Positions 1 to 7,061 are shown, numbered from the stretch's first letter. The stretch: 34,771 nt of DNA from Methylococcus sp. (GCA_028688525.1 JAQTYA010000024.1:1-34771), one strand, 5' to 3'. Notes: generated from the letters alone by a model not told the origin. Translations and numbers: made by a program.

Positions 1-1388
1 TGCCGCTGGCGGCATCGGCTGCGCCCGGTCTGTCCCGTTCCCTGGACCTGAGCGGCCATTTCGTCGGTTACCTGGCATTGGCGCTGTTCGGCATCGCCTA
101 TGTCTTCGTAGTGCTCGAAGAGGTGCTCGAGCTGCGCAAGTCCAAGCCCATGATGCTGGCGGCGGCGCTGATCTGGGTGGCCATCGCCGTCGTCTACAAA
201 GGGGAGGGCCTGTCCGACGTGGCCGAGGCGGCCATCCGCCACGACGTGTTGGATTACGGCGAACTGCTGCTATTCCTGATCGTTTCCATCGCCTATATCA
301 ACGCCATGGAGGAACGGCGGGTTTTCGACAGCCTGCGGTCCTGGCTGGTCAACCGGGGTTTCGGTTACCGCAAGCTGTTCTGGGTAACCGGTGCGCTGGC
401 TTTCTTCATCTCCTCCGTCTCCAACAACATGACCACGGCCATGCTGATGTGCGCGGTGGTCATGGCTGTGGGCAAGGACAATCCGAAATTCGTGGGCCTA
501 TCCTGCGTCAACACGGTCGTGGCGGCCAACGCCGGGGGCGCTTTCTGCCCGTTCGGCGACATCACCACTCTGATGGTGTGGCAGAAGGGCATTGTCGAGT
601 TCTGGACCTTCTTCAAGCTGTTCGTCCCGTCGGTGGTGAATTTCGTCATTCCGGCCGGGCTGATGCATTTCGCCGTGCCGAAAGGGCGCCCTGCGCCGCT
701 TGTGGCCAAAATCACCATGCGCCGCGGCGCCAAGCGGATCGTGCTGCTGTTCCTGCTGACCGTGTTGACCGCCGTCGGTTTTCAGAATGGGCTGCAGTTG
801 CCGGCTGCGGTCGGCATGATGGCCGGACTGACCTACCTGCAGCTGTTCGGCTATTTCCTCCACGTGACCCATAGCGACGAACCGGAAGTCGGCATTGATC
901 CGATGGCGAGCGAGGCCGTGACAGTAGAAGAGCCGGAAAGCACCTTCCGATTCGACGTCTTCCACCATCTCGCCCGCATGGAGTGGGACACCTTGCTGTT
1001 CTTCTACGGAGTGGTCCTATGCGTGGGAGGTCTGAATTTCATCGGCTATCTCCACCATTTGTCCGATTTTCTGTACGGCGATCTCGGGGCTACCGTGGCC
1101 AATACGCTTGTCGGCGTCATTTCCGCAATGGTCGACAACATTCCTGTGATGTTCGCGATCCTCTCCATGCATCCGGAGATGTCCACGGGCCAGTGGCTGC
1201 TGGTGACGCTCACTGCCGGTGTCGGCGGCAGCTTGCTGTCGGTCGGTTCCGCGGCGGGTGTGGCGCTGATGGGGCAGGCCAAGGGCGTCTACACCTTTGT
1301 CACACATCTGAAATGGGCGCCGGCCATCGTTCTGGGCTATATGGCGAGCATTGTGGCGCATTTTTTGATCAACGCCGAAATGTTCTGA
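1..1388 (+). CDS. nhaD: NhaD-type Na+/H+ antiporter, 5' end cut by the window
   Basis: The frame is open from base 3 to the stop at 1386-1388, so the true start lies upstream of the window and the TTG at 78 is only an internal leucine codon. About 460 residues are visible, rich in long hydrophobic stretches (roughly 10 or more membrane segments). A conserved core reads SNNMTTAMLM and then GGAFCPFGDITTLMVW, with a second half-site SAMVDNIPVMFAIL near residues 350-370. These paired Asn/Asp/Thr-containing segments are typical of the ArsB/NhaD (ion transporter) superfamily, and the N-terminal FVVLEEVLELRKSKP and the overall layout fit NhaD, which exchanges Na+ (or Li+) for H+ at the inner membrane. 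It is separated by about 170 bases from the convergent YkgJ-like gene and has no evident link to nitrogen fixation. Family call is good; ion specificity is inferred. Confidence 0.85.
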   Translation, partial: PLAASAAPGLSRSLDLSGHFVGYLALALFGIAYVFVVLEEVLELRKSKPMMLAAALIWVAIAVVYKGEGLSDVAEAAIRHDVLDYGELLLFLIVSIAYINAMEERRVFDSLRSWLVNRGFGYRKLFWVTGALAFFISSVSNNMTTAMLMCAVVMAVGKDNPKFVGLSCVNTVVAANAGGAFCPFGDITTLMVWQKGIVEFWTFFKLFVPSVVNFVIPAGLMHFAVPKGRPAPLVAKITMRRGAKRIVLLFLLTVLTAVGFQNGLQLPAAVGMMAGLTYLQLFGYFLHVTHSDEPEVGIDPMASEAVTVEEPESTFRFDVFHHLARMEWDTLLFFYGVVLCVGGLNFIGYLHHLSDFLYGDLGATVANTLVGVISAMVDNIPVMFAILSMHPEMSTGQWLLVTLTAGVGGSLLSVGSAAGVALMGQAKGVYTFVTHLKWAPAIVLGYMASIVAHFLINAEMF

Positions 1389-1561
1389 TAGGGTTCGCCC
1401 GCCGTCCGACCGATTCCGCGTTCGGGCGTCGGTCAACCGCCCATGAGGATTGCAGCATGCTCCGATACGCTTCCACATCCTCAGGCCGGGATAAGATCGT
1501 CGATCCGAGGATGGACTTCCGTCGTTCGGGACGTTCAAGTTGAGCGGCAACACCACGGGTT

Positions 1562-2311
1562 TCATGAAGCGCGGATGGCGTCGTAGGTCTGTTCCATTTC
1601 TTCGGTGCTCAGCTCGGTGACGGACGCCGCGGCGAAGACGTCGGCGCCCGACAGCCATTCCTCGCAGCAGGTATCGTTCTGCAAGGCGATGCAGACGGCG
1701 TGGTTGAGTTCGTACAGTCCGAAGGCCAGGCCGGCGTCGCGCAGCGAAGACTGCATGGCGTTCTGGACCAGGCTGCGCACAGTTAGGTGGGGGCCGGAAT
1801 ACGGGATCTCGGCGGTGCGGCCGGCGGCGGCTTCGACACAAGCGCGGACGTCGTAGGAAGCGTGGCCGCGGCAGGCAAGGGGCCGAACCTGATAGATCAG
1901 GCAAACGCCGTCGTCGATATAGGGGCAGCGCCGCCTCAGCGCTACCCGTTCGGTTTCGTCCAGGCCCCGGGTTATTGTGTCGGCTTCGGCGATGCGCGTG
2001 GGGAGGTCTATACCGATGGATTTGAATCTATCGTCGCTCCAGCGCACATAACGGCCGATCATCAGCACTTCCGGCGCCGTGGCGGTGACCCTCAGCGTGC
2101 AGCAGGTGGCACAGCCCTTATGGCAGGCCAGCGGGGGCATGTCTTCCGCCTGGATTTCCACGTTACGGTCGAAACTGTCCCAGGCTTGCACCAATAAGCC
2201 GTCGATGAGGCCTGCTTGGCCCCGCCTTTGCTCTAGGGTTGAGGCGAAGGCTTTGTGTTGAGCCTTGAAGAAGGACAAAGGTCCGAAATCGCTGCTGTCT
2301 CGATTCGCCAT
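1562..2311 (-). CDS. YkgJ-family cysteine-cluster protein
   Basis: A 249-residue protein. The diagnostic cluster CHKGCATCC (Cys63, 67, 70, 71) is followed by Cys129, Cys137 and Cys147 in the contexts RCPYIDDGVC and RPLACRGH, the pattern of the YkgJ (zinc- or iron-chelating cysteine cluster) family. Members are thought to bind a metal, but no reaction is established. I chose the ATG at 2311 (protein beginning MANRDSS) because a GGAG lies about 12 bases upstream; the open frame continues to 2383, but the extra residues look unlike coding sequence. It converges on nhaD and is divergent from the small gene at 2462. The ~150-base spacer towards 2462 is AT-rich and probably holds promoters for one or both genes. 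Confidence 0.8.
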   Translation of the reverse strand: MANRDSSDFGPLSFFKAQHKAFASTLEQRRGQAGLIDGLLVQAWDSFDRNVEIQAEDMPPLACHKGCATCCTLRVTATAPEVLMIGRYVRWSDDRFKSIGIDLPTRIAEADTITRGLDETERVALRRRCPYIDDGVCLIYQVRPLACRGHASYDVRACVEAAAGRTAEIPYSGPHLTVRSLVQNAMQSSLRDAGLAFGLYELNHAVCIALQNDTCCEEWLSGADVFAAASVTELSTEEMEQTYDAIRAS

Positions 2312-2461
2312 CTGCGTCTTCGCTCCAAAGAAAAGTGCACGAAATCCGCATGATAGCGTGCTATGGAGCCAATAACCATACAATTTATAGTAGAATTATG
2401 CGGCGGGCATCCGGTACGGATGTCCGGAATAAATTACAAACGCTGAGGAGAGAGGAAAGTC

Positions 2462-2764
2462 ATGGTTGGAGAATTTTGGTATCGCGGCGAAAGATTCCGG
2501 GCGACGGTCCACGGGCGCACCGGCAAGGAGGAAATCTTTCTGATCTATATGCTGGAAGACGACGAGGAAGGCCCGGAAATCTCCCTGGACCGGTTCGAGG
2601 ATGCGGACAACGATCCGAACCAGAGCTTGGAAGGCTGTTTGGCTATGCTGGCGGACAAGCTGATGCAGGAGCAGGGACTGGTGGCCTCCAAGCCGGATGC
2701 CGAGTTCGCTTGGGTCCAACCCAAGGCCGGCGTCAACGTGCACAGCGGAGTTCAAGCCCATTGA
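2462..2764 (+). CDS. Unrecognised 100-residue protein
   Basis: The ATG at 2462 is preceded by a purine-rich ribosome site (GAGGAGAGAGGAAAG). The product is acidic, begins MVGEFWYRGERFRA and carries an acidic patch (EDDEEGPE) near residues 32-39. No signal peptide, membrane segment or cysteine motif is visible. The AT-rich 80 bases upstream contain TATAGT and TAGAAT hexamers that could serve as a -10 element, but no good -35 is seen. It converges on the SagB-like gene, with a perfect 12-bp hairpin between them. I do not recognise the family; coding status is supported by the strong ribosome site and the sensible composition. Confidence 0.65.
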   Translation: MVGEFWYRGERFRATVHGRTGKEEIFLIYMLEDDEEGPEISLDRFEDADNDPNQSLEGCLAMLADKLMQEQGLVASKPDAEFAWVQPKAGVNVHSGVQAH

Positions 2765-2772
2765 CGGGCAAC

Positions 2773-2803
2773 GGTCCCGGCCGGTGCGACGCCGGCCGGG
2801 ACC
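2773..2803. terminator. Hairpin between convergent genes
   Basis: GGTCCCGGCCGG (2773-2784) pairs perfectly with CCGGCCGGGACC (2792-2803) around a 7-base loop. It lies between the stop of the 2462 gene and the stop of the SagB-like gene on the opposite strand, so it could end transcription from both sides. No T-run follows on either strand, so it may act as an RNA-stabilising hairpin or need Rho. Confidence 0.6.
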
Positions 2804-2824
2804 ATCCGAAAGTCCCGGCGGCGT

Positions 2825-4423
2825 TCAGGTCTGCCGGGCATAAGGCGCCTCGGTGGTGATCCGGGAATCGGTCAGCGGACTGCCGACGGTGAAGTGGTAC
2901 AGCGATTGGAAGGCCGTGCCGGACAGCCCCAGCAATTCGTGGAAGGCGTCGTCGAAATAGCAGCCAATGCCGGTGCCGCGCAGGCCGAGGGCTTCGGCTT
3001 CCAGATAGAGCACTTGTCCCAGCAGCCCCGCCTCCCAGTAGAGTCGGCGATAGCGCCAAGGCGCGGCGTTCAGTGTGTCCCCGAATTCCGCCAGCATGCC
3101 TAAGGCGAAGGCGCTATCGGCGGCGATCGCCTGATGGCAGTTGATGGTGCGGGCTTGGGCGACGCAACCGCCTTCCGCCAGCAGGAATAGTGGCAGGTGG
3201 CCGGGACAGCCTTCGGGTATGGTCCAGGCGAAATCCTTCCGCAACGCGGAGCGCAGTTCCGTTTCGGCGGACGCGCTGCGCGGCAGGGCATACAAACCGG
3301 GGGGCAAGCCTTTGACCCGGTGGACGAACAGCACGGGATGCAGGGCCGGCGCGGCATTCCAGACGTCCCAGGGCGCGGAGTCGCGGGCGAGCAGCGCGTC
3401 CAGCAGGGCATAGAACCCGTCCGCCTCCCATTCGAAGTTCCGGTCGAAGCGCTGAGCGCTTCGGCGCTGGCGGATCAGCGTGGAGGCGGTGACGGCGGGT
3501 ATGCCGGAACGGGGCGGGTAAACTGCGTTGGGCCGGGCCGGCTGTGCTCCACCGGGGCAGCGGCTGGCTGCGGCCACCTCATCGATCACCGGCCAGTGGT
3601 ACATGGGGTGCGGATCGAGCACATTGGCCGTGCCGATCCAGTCCAGGTCGCCGAATAAGGGTAAGGCCGGGGCAGTCCCCGAAGCGGCTGCCACTTCCAG
3701 CAGCAGTTCGGCTTCCTCGGCTTCCGCGCGGGAAAAATCGGCGGTGCGGTCCAGCCCCAGCAGGCTGGCGATGTCGCCGCTCCCGGCGGTGTCCATCAGG
3801 CGCAGGCTCCAGCCCAGCGCGGCGGCGGCATAGCGCAGAGCGCCGATGGCGTGGCCGGTGTCGAGCTGGCAGTAGCGGAAGGCGCGCTCGCCGTACTTCC
3901 AGGCTTCCCGCCAGTGAATGGAGCTGAGGCCGATGAGCAACTGCGGCGAGCCGCCCATTGCATTCGTTTCCACAGGCCGGGCCCGCCGTTCCAGCGCATG
4001 CTCGCGGCTGAGGTAATGGTAGATGCCGTCCTCCAGCCCTTCGATATTCCGGCAGACCACATAGCCCTCGGTGGGGTGCAGATTGCCGCTGGAGGGATTG
4101 CAGCGTAGCGACCAGCGGTCGGGTCCGTATTCCTTCCAGGCCGAAAGCGCTAGGGACAACTCCAGCAGCAGTGCGACGGGTTCCAGCGACAGCGCTTGGG
4201 GTGAGATGGCGCCTTGCCGGTGCAGGTCGGAAAAAGTGGTGGTCAGTCCGTCGGCCAGCAAAGGTAACGGGATGCGTTCGGCTCCGGCAAAGCTCCGGAA
4301 AGGATCCGGCTGGGCGCTCCAGTCCAAGGTTTCCGGACCTGCGGCGTAGCGCTCCAGCCGGTGCTTGGTGCGTTCGTGATAGGCCCGTATGCGCTGCAGA
4401 TCGACTTCGACACTGTCATTCAT
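2825..4423 (-). CDS. Two-domain SagB/ThcOx-type flavin oxidoreductase
   Basis: A 532-residue protein. The first half has the SagB signature CNPSSGNLHPTEGYVV (about residues 109-124) followed by YHYLSREHALERR, which is the FMN-binding nitroreductase fold seen in SagB-type dehydrogenases. The second half repeats the fold in degenerate form, from about residue 310 (RQRRSAQRFDRNF) to a C-terminal WEAGLLGQVLYLEAEALGL stretch. SagB enzymes oxidise azolines in thiazole/oxazole peptide pathways, but many stand-alone homologues have unknown substrates. No cyclodehydratase, precursor peptide or transporter is nearby, so a peptide-modifying role is not supported here. It starts 15 bases after the ArsC-like gene stop and is probably the last gene of the leftward block. 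Family call is strong; the role is unknown. Confidence 0.8.
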   Translation of the reverse strand: MNDSVEVDLQRIRAYHERTKHRLERYAAGPETLDWSAQPDPFRSFAGAERIPLPLLADGLTTTFSDLHRQGAISPQALSLEPVALLLELSLALSAWKEYGPDRWSLRCNPSSGNLHPTEGYVVCRNIEGLEDGIYHYLSREHALERRARPVETNAMGGSPQLLIGLSSIHWREAWKYGERAFRYCQLDTGHAIGALRYAAAALGWSLRLMDTAGSGDIASLLGLDRTADFSRAEAEEAELLLEVAAASGTAPALPLFGDLDWIGTANVLDPHPMYHWPVIDEVAAASRCPGGAQPARPNAVYPPRSGIPAVTASTLIRQRRSAQRFDRNFEWEADGFYALLDALLARDSAPWDVWNAAPALHPVLFVHRVKGLPPGLYALPRSASAETELRSALRKDFAWTIPEGCPGHLPLFLLAEGGCVAQARTINCHQAIAADSAFALGMLAEFGDTLNAAPWRYRRLYWEAGLLGQVLYLEAEALGLRGTGIGCYFDDAFHELLGLSGTAFQSLYHFTVGSPLTDSRITTEAPYARQT

Positions 4424-4438
4424 CGGCCTGTGGAATCC

Positions 4439-4864
4439 TTAAGGTTTTGGACAATGGTGGGGCCGGCGGCAGCTTTCCAGGTCGGTTTCGGCATCCGGGG
4501 TTTCGTTGCTGGGACTTAGGCCGATCCAGGTATGGACCTTCTCGGCATCGAAGCCAACGCTACGTCGGTCGCCCACCCGCATGAGCGGGCGCCGGATCAG
4601 TAAATGATCGTCCAGCATAAGTGCCAGAGCTGTGTCGTCATCCTGGTCTTCCGGGACGATCTCGCCCGATTTGATTCGGGGGGCGGCCCGGTTGAACCAT
4701 TCGGCCACCGGGCGTTCGCCGAAGAATGCGCGCAGTTCTTCGGCGCGCCAAGGCGTCTCCAGGAGGTCGTGCACGACCAATTCGTGGCCGGCCTCCCGGA
4801 GCATCTGCTTCTGCCGCGCGTTATTGGCGCAGCCGGGTTTTTCGTAAAAGTGGATCAGCGCCAC
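4439..4864 (-). CDS. ArsC/Spx-like nitrogenase-associated protein
   Basis: A 141-residue protein with a thioredoxin-fold start (MALIHFYEKPGCANNARQKQML) and the ArsC/Spx-family region LLIRRPLMRVGDRRSVGFD near residues 88-106. There is one cysteine in the active-site loop (Cys12) rather than a CxxC pair. A branch of this family is known from nif clusters as a nitrogenase-associated protein of unproven function. Upstream, the eight-cysteine gene ends 7 bases before its ATG; downstream, the SagB-like gene follows after 15 bases, so the three are almost certainly cotranscribed. The C-terminal tail (ESCRRPHHCPKP) adds two Cys and two His, which could bind a metal, though this is speculative. Confidence 0.8.
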   Translation of the reverse strand: MALIHFYEKPGCANNARQKQMLREAGHELVVHDLLETPWRAEELRAFFGERPVAEWFNRAAPRIKSGEIVPEDQDDDTALALMLDDHLLIRRPLMRVGDRRSVGFDAEKVHTWIGLSPSNETPDAETDLESCRRPHHCPKP

Positions 4865-4871
4865 GGCGGAT

Positions 4872-5120
4872 TTAGGCGACCCAGGACTGGTGCGGGGTGT
4901 AATCTCCGGCGGCGACGGGCTCCGCCTGACCGATTGCGCCGCATTTCAGGCAGTGTTCGAGCACGTCGAAAGCCTGGTCGGTGCACAGTCCTTCCCGCGA
5001 TTGCTTGCAGCCGCTGGCGCCGCACGCCTTGCAGGTGTACAGCGTGCCGTTGCAGGGATCGCCGCCTTTGCGTGCGCCGCTGCACAATTTCAATGCCGAT
5101 TTGATGACTTGGTAGGTCAT
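4872..5120 (-). CDS. Small eight-cysteine protein, possible Fe-S or zinc binder
   Basis: An 82-residue protein with eight cysteines at 13, 23, 30, 33, 38, 46, 57 and 60, including two CxxC pairs (CKAC and CLKC). The number and spacing could hold two metal centres, but the pattern is not the standard ferredoxin CxxCxxCxxxC. A ribosome site (AAGGAGT) lies just upstream of the ATG, seen on the minus strand. It is sandwiched between the Rieske gene (60 bases upstream) and the ArsC-like gene (7 bases downstream). I do not recognise a named family. The location in a block headed by a sigma-54-type promoter suggests a nitrogen-fixation-linked redox role. Confidence 0.7.
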   Translation of the reverse strand: MTYQVIKSALKLCSGARKGGDPCNGTLYTCKACGASGCKQSREGLCTDQAFDVLEHCLKCGAIGQAEPVAAGDYTPHQSWVA

Positions 5121-5180
5121 GGTTTACTCCTTGGGGTGGTTGTGATCGATACGCGAAAGTCGTGCCGTGGCCGCTTTCGT

Positions 5181-5507
5181 CTAGTTCAAGTAATTGGCGG
5201 CGACCCCGTCGGTGTCGATCAGGACTTCGCCGTTTTCGATCTTCAGCGGGTATTCGGCCAGGGTGCAATGCTTGCCTTTGATGCAGGCGCCGGTGCTGTC
5301 GAATTCCCAATCGTGGTGCGCGCAGGTCAGGGTCTTGCCGTCGAAACGGGCATCCGCCAGCGGTTCGCGGGCATGGGGGCACATGCCTTGAAAGGCGCGC
5401 GGCTGTGCGCCGGTCGGCCACACCACCAGCATCAGGGTGCGGTTGACCGCGACCACTTCGTATTTGCCTTCCTTCAGTTCGCTCGAATCACAGGCTTTGG
5501 TGAACAT
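5181..5507 (-). CDS. Rieske-type [2Fe-2S] ferredoxin
   Basis: A 108-residue soluble protein with a complete Rieske site: Cys43-Pro-His45 in GMCPHAREPL and Cys62-Ala-His-His65 in TCAHHDWEFD. The two cysteines and two histidines would ligate one [2Fe-2S] centre. Size and the absence of a membrane anchor match the small Rieske ferredoxins that serve oxygenases and the nitrite reductase small subunit (NirD) type. No oxygenase or nitrite reductase gene is adjacent. The ATG has a GGAG ribosome site (CAAGGAGCAGCC). It lies in the leftward block with the eight-cysteine protein and the ArsC-like protein, so an electron-transfer role in nitrogen fixation is a reasonable inference. Confidence 0.85.
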   Translation of the reverse strand: MFTKACDSSELKEGKYEVVAVNRTLMLVVWPTGAQPRAFQGMCPHAREPLADARFDGKTLTCAHHDWEFDSTGACIKGKHCTLAEYPLKIENGEVLIDTDGVAANYLN

Positions 5508-5578
5508 GGCTGCTCCTTGAGGGTTGTTCCTGGATTAGGTAGCGGGCACCACCAGTTGGCAGCGCCCGCGTCTAAGGC

Positions 5579-6166
5579 TTAGACCGGACGGTTTTCCGGG
5601 ATACGGATCGGCCCCATGACCTTCAGGCCTTCCTCGAAGCTGATCACGTCGAACTTCTCGTCGAAGCTTGCAGCCGCTTCGGCGACGGCAACCAGTTTCC
5701 CGGCGGTATCGAGTTTCTTCAGATCGTTCTTTTCGATGCGGAACAGCTCCAGTAGCTCGTTGTAGACGGTGGCTTCATCCAGCGGGAGGACCCAGAAGGT
5801 CACTCCGCGGTGGGTGATCTGGTAGCGCTTGGAAATGTCCAGATTGCCGGCGAAGAAGAAATATTTGCCGGTCGGGGAGAGCTTGTCGCCCATGACGTCT
5901 AGCAGCAGATCCAGATATTCCAGAGACAGTGCGACTCCCGCCAAGAAGGGAATCGTGGATTCGCCGGCTTTCGCCACGGTCATCACCTGATCGAATTTGA
6001 TTTCAGGCGGGCGAGCCTCGTCGCTCAATTGCTGGGCGAACTTCAAGGCGATCATTCCGCGGAAGCCGAAGACACCCGGCTGAGCGGTAGCGCCTTTGAA
6101 GACCGGACTCAACAGCCGGTTTTCGTTTTCCAGGGAGGCGAAGGGGGTTTCGCTAATGGTGGTCAT
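5579..6166 (-). CDS. Unrecognised 195-residue protein in the leftward nif-linked block
   Basis: I chose the ATG at 6166 (protein MTTISETPFASLENE) because AGGAACG sits just upstream on the minus strand; the open frame extends to 6400, but that part overlaps the response-regulator gene and looks non-coding. The product is soluble, with no cysteine and no signal peptide. It has a central region KYFFFAGNLDISKRYQITHR and a mixed alpha/beta character. I do not recognise the family. It is followed after about 70 bases by the Rieske gene. A hairpin plus T-rich tract about 70 bases upstream may partly separate it from the response regulator, so its expression could be attenuated relative to that gene. 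Confidence 0.7.
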   Translation of the reverse strand: MTTISETPFASLENENRLLSPVFKGATAQPGVFGFRGMIALKFAQQLSDEARPPEIKFDQVMTVAKAGESTIPFLAGVALSLEYLDLLLDVMGDKLSPTGKYFFFAGNLDISKRYQITHRGVTFWVLPLDEATVYNELLELFRIEKNDLKKLDTAGKLVAVAEAAASFDEKFDVISFEEGLKVMGPIRIPENRPV

Positions 6167-6232
6167 GACGTTCCTAAATGTTGGTTTGCGAAAAATCGAC
6201 GTTATTGCATTAAAACGGCGCACAAAACAAAA

Positions 6233-6261
6233 CGAACTGCCCAGAACCGTGCGGCAGTTCG
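6233..6261 (-). terminator. Rho-independent-like terminator or attenuator after the response regulator
   Basis: On the minus strand, CGAACTGCC and GGCAGTTCG form a 9-bp perfect stem (genomic arms 6233-6241 and 6253-6261, 11-base loop). The minus-strand sequence that follows is TTTTGTTTTG. It lies 15 bases past the response-regulator stop and about 67 bases before the next ATG of the same block. Confidence 0.6.
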
Positions 6262-6276
6262 GTCCGGCGAATCCGT

Positions 6277-6702
6277 TCAGGTGACGACGACGGGGATGGC
6301 CAGGTTGACCTTGCGGCCAAGTTGCATGTCCACCTTCTGGCGAGCCTTTTCTATGGTCAGGGGCTTGGCCAGCAGGGAGTTCGCACCTTGCTTGAGGCAT
6401 TGCTGTGCTAAAGGATCGGTCGCGGTCTCGGTCACCACGATGATCTTGACGCCCTCCAGCCGAGTGCGAATCTCTTCCAGCACGCCGATGCCCCGGGTTT
6501 TGATGATGCTCAGACCCAGCAACAGCACCGCGGGCTTCCAGTCAACGGCCTTGGCATAGGCAGCCTCGAGGCTGCTTAGCTCATGGGTTTCGATCTCATC
6601 GTGCAGCATGAACTGCAGCGCGGCACTGGTGATTTCATCGTCGTCGACGACGAAGACACGCCGGTCGTCTACTGCTCTTTCGGTATCGACGCCTATCTGC
6701 AT
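6277..6702 (-). CDS. Response-regulator receiver domain lacking the phospho-acceptor Asp
   Basis: A 141-residue stand-alone receiver (REC) domain. The acidic pocket is present (VFVVDDDEIT), as are the conserved Thr (VVTETATD) and the Lys (LLAKPLT). At the place of the phosphorylated aspartate, where LLD is expected, the sequence reads LLLGLSII, with Gly63. There is no output domain. The ATG at 6702 (MQIGVDTERA) has GGAG six bases upstream; a TTG at 6714 would add four residues but overlaps that site. A sigma-54-type promoter reads towards it from 6832-6818, giving a ~104-base leader. It therefore looks like a nif-controlled signalling or protein-interaction domain that cannot be phosphorylated in the usual way. 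The family call is firm; the loss of Asp is read directly. Confidence 0.85.
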   Translation of the reverse strand: MQIGVDTERAVDDRRVFVVDDDEITSAALQFMLHDEIETHELSSLEAAYAKAVDWKPAVLLLGLSIIKTRGIGVLEEIRTRLEGVKIIVVTETATDPLAQQCLKQGANSLLAKPLTIEKARQKVDMQLGRKVNLAIPVVVT

Positions 6703-6817
6703 GGGCTTCTCCAATTAAAGGTTGCCGGTTCTGTCGGCGGTTGCGCCAGTTCTCCTTAGAACTCCACCGGAACCGTCGACGCCCCGATGGAGTATGGAGA
6801 CCTTCAGTTAGTTATAA

Positions 6818-6832
6818 GCAATCGATGTGCCG
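6818..6832 (-). promoter_or_regulatory. Sigma-54-type promoter for the leftward block
   Basis: On the minus strand the sequence reads CGGCAC-ATCGA-TTGC followed by T. This matches the TGGCAC-N5-TTGC consensus except for the first base, with exact spacing. The predicted start of transcription is near 6806. The three NifA sites at 6923-6975 lie about 120-160 bases upstream of it. Confidence 0.7.
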
Positions 6833-6872
6833 ACGTGGGCACGATTCGTGCGGCAGAACCGAGAGCTTGTTT

Positions 6873-6885
6873 TTTCAATAGTTTG
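6873..6885. promoter_or_regulatory. Possible IHF site between the NifA sites and the leftward promoter
   Basis: TTTCAATAGTTTG matches the IHF consensus WATCAANNNNTTR at all fixed positions but one. It lies where a DNA bend would be needed between the enhancer and the leftward promoter. Confidence 0.35.
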
Positions 6886-6922
6886 AGCCTAGGTGGTGCA
6901 ATGCCCAACGTAAAAATGAGCT

Positions 6923-6938
6923 TGTTTCGTTCCCTACA
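6923..6938. promoter_or_regulatory. NifA upstream activator site 1
   Basis: TGT (6923-6925), ten bases, then ACA (6936-6938): the exact TGT-N10-ACA NifA motif. Its centre is about 142 bases upstream of the predicted nifH start and about 124 upstream of the leftward start. Confidence 0.75.
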
Positions 6939-6951
6939 AACAGTGCGGTTT

Positions 6952-6975
6952 TGTAGTGTTGTGAACATGCGGACA
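6952..6975. promoter_or_regulatory. Two overlapping NifA upstream activator sites
   Basis: TGT at 6952-6954 pairs with ACA at 6965-6967, and TGT at 6960-6962 pairs with ACA at 6973-6975, both with exactly ten bases between. The two sites overlap, offset by 8 bases, and lie about 105-113 bases upstream of the predicted nifH start. Confidence 0.8.
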
Positions 6976-7016
6976 AAGCCAGTAGGGCGCGTTTACATGG
7001 GGTTAAACACCATATA

Positions 7017-7029
7017 TTTCAAGTTCTTA
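7017..7029. promoter_or_regulatory. Possible IHF site upstream of nifH
   Basis: TTTCAAGTTCTTA fits the IHF consensus with one mismatch, in an AT-rich stretch between the NifA sites and the nifH promoter, which is the usual place in nif promoters. Confidence 0.4.
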
Positions 7030-7046
7030 TATTTTTATTTCGGGCG

Positions 7047-7061
7047 TGGCACAGCGGTTGC
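7047..7061 (+). promoter_or_regulatory. Sigma-54 (-24/-12) promoter of nifH
   Basis: TGGCAC-AGCGG-TTGC followed by A is a perfect match to the sigma-54 consensus with correct spacing. The predicted transcript start is near 7073, leaving a ~142-base leader before nifH. Confidence 0.92.

Noticed and set aside
2353-2364. ATAGC-GT-GCTAT palindrome in the divergent spacer as an operator
   Set aside because: Only five bases per arm and no extension; such short palindromes are expected by chance.
2825-4423. A thiazole/oxazole peptide cluster around the SagB-like gene
   Set aside because: No cyclodehydratase, precursor peptide or exporter is visible; the neighbouring 100-aa gene converges from the other strand and does not look like a precursor.
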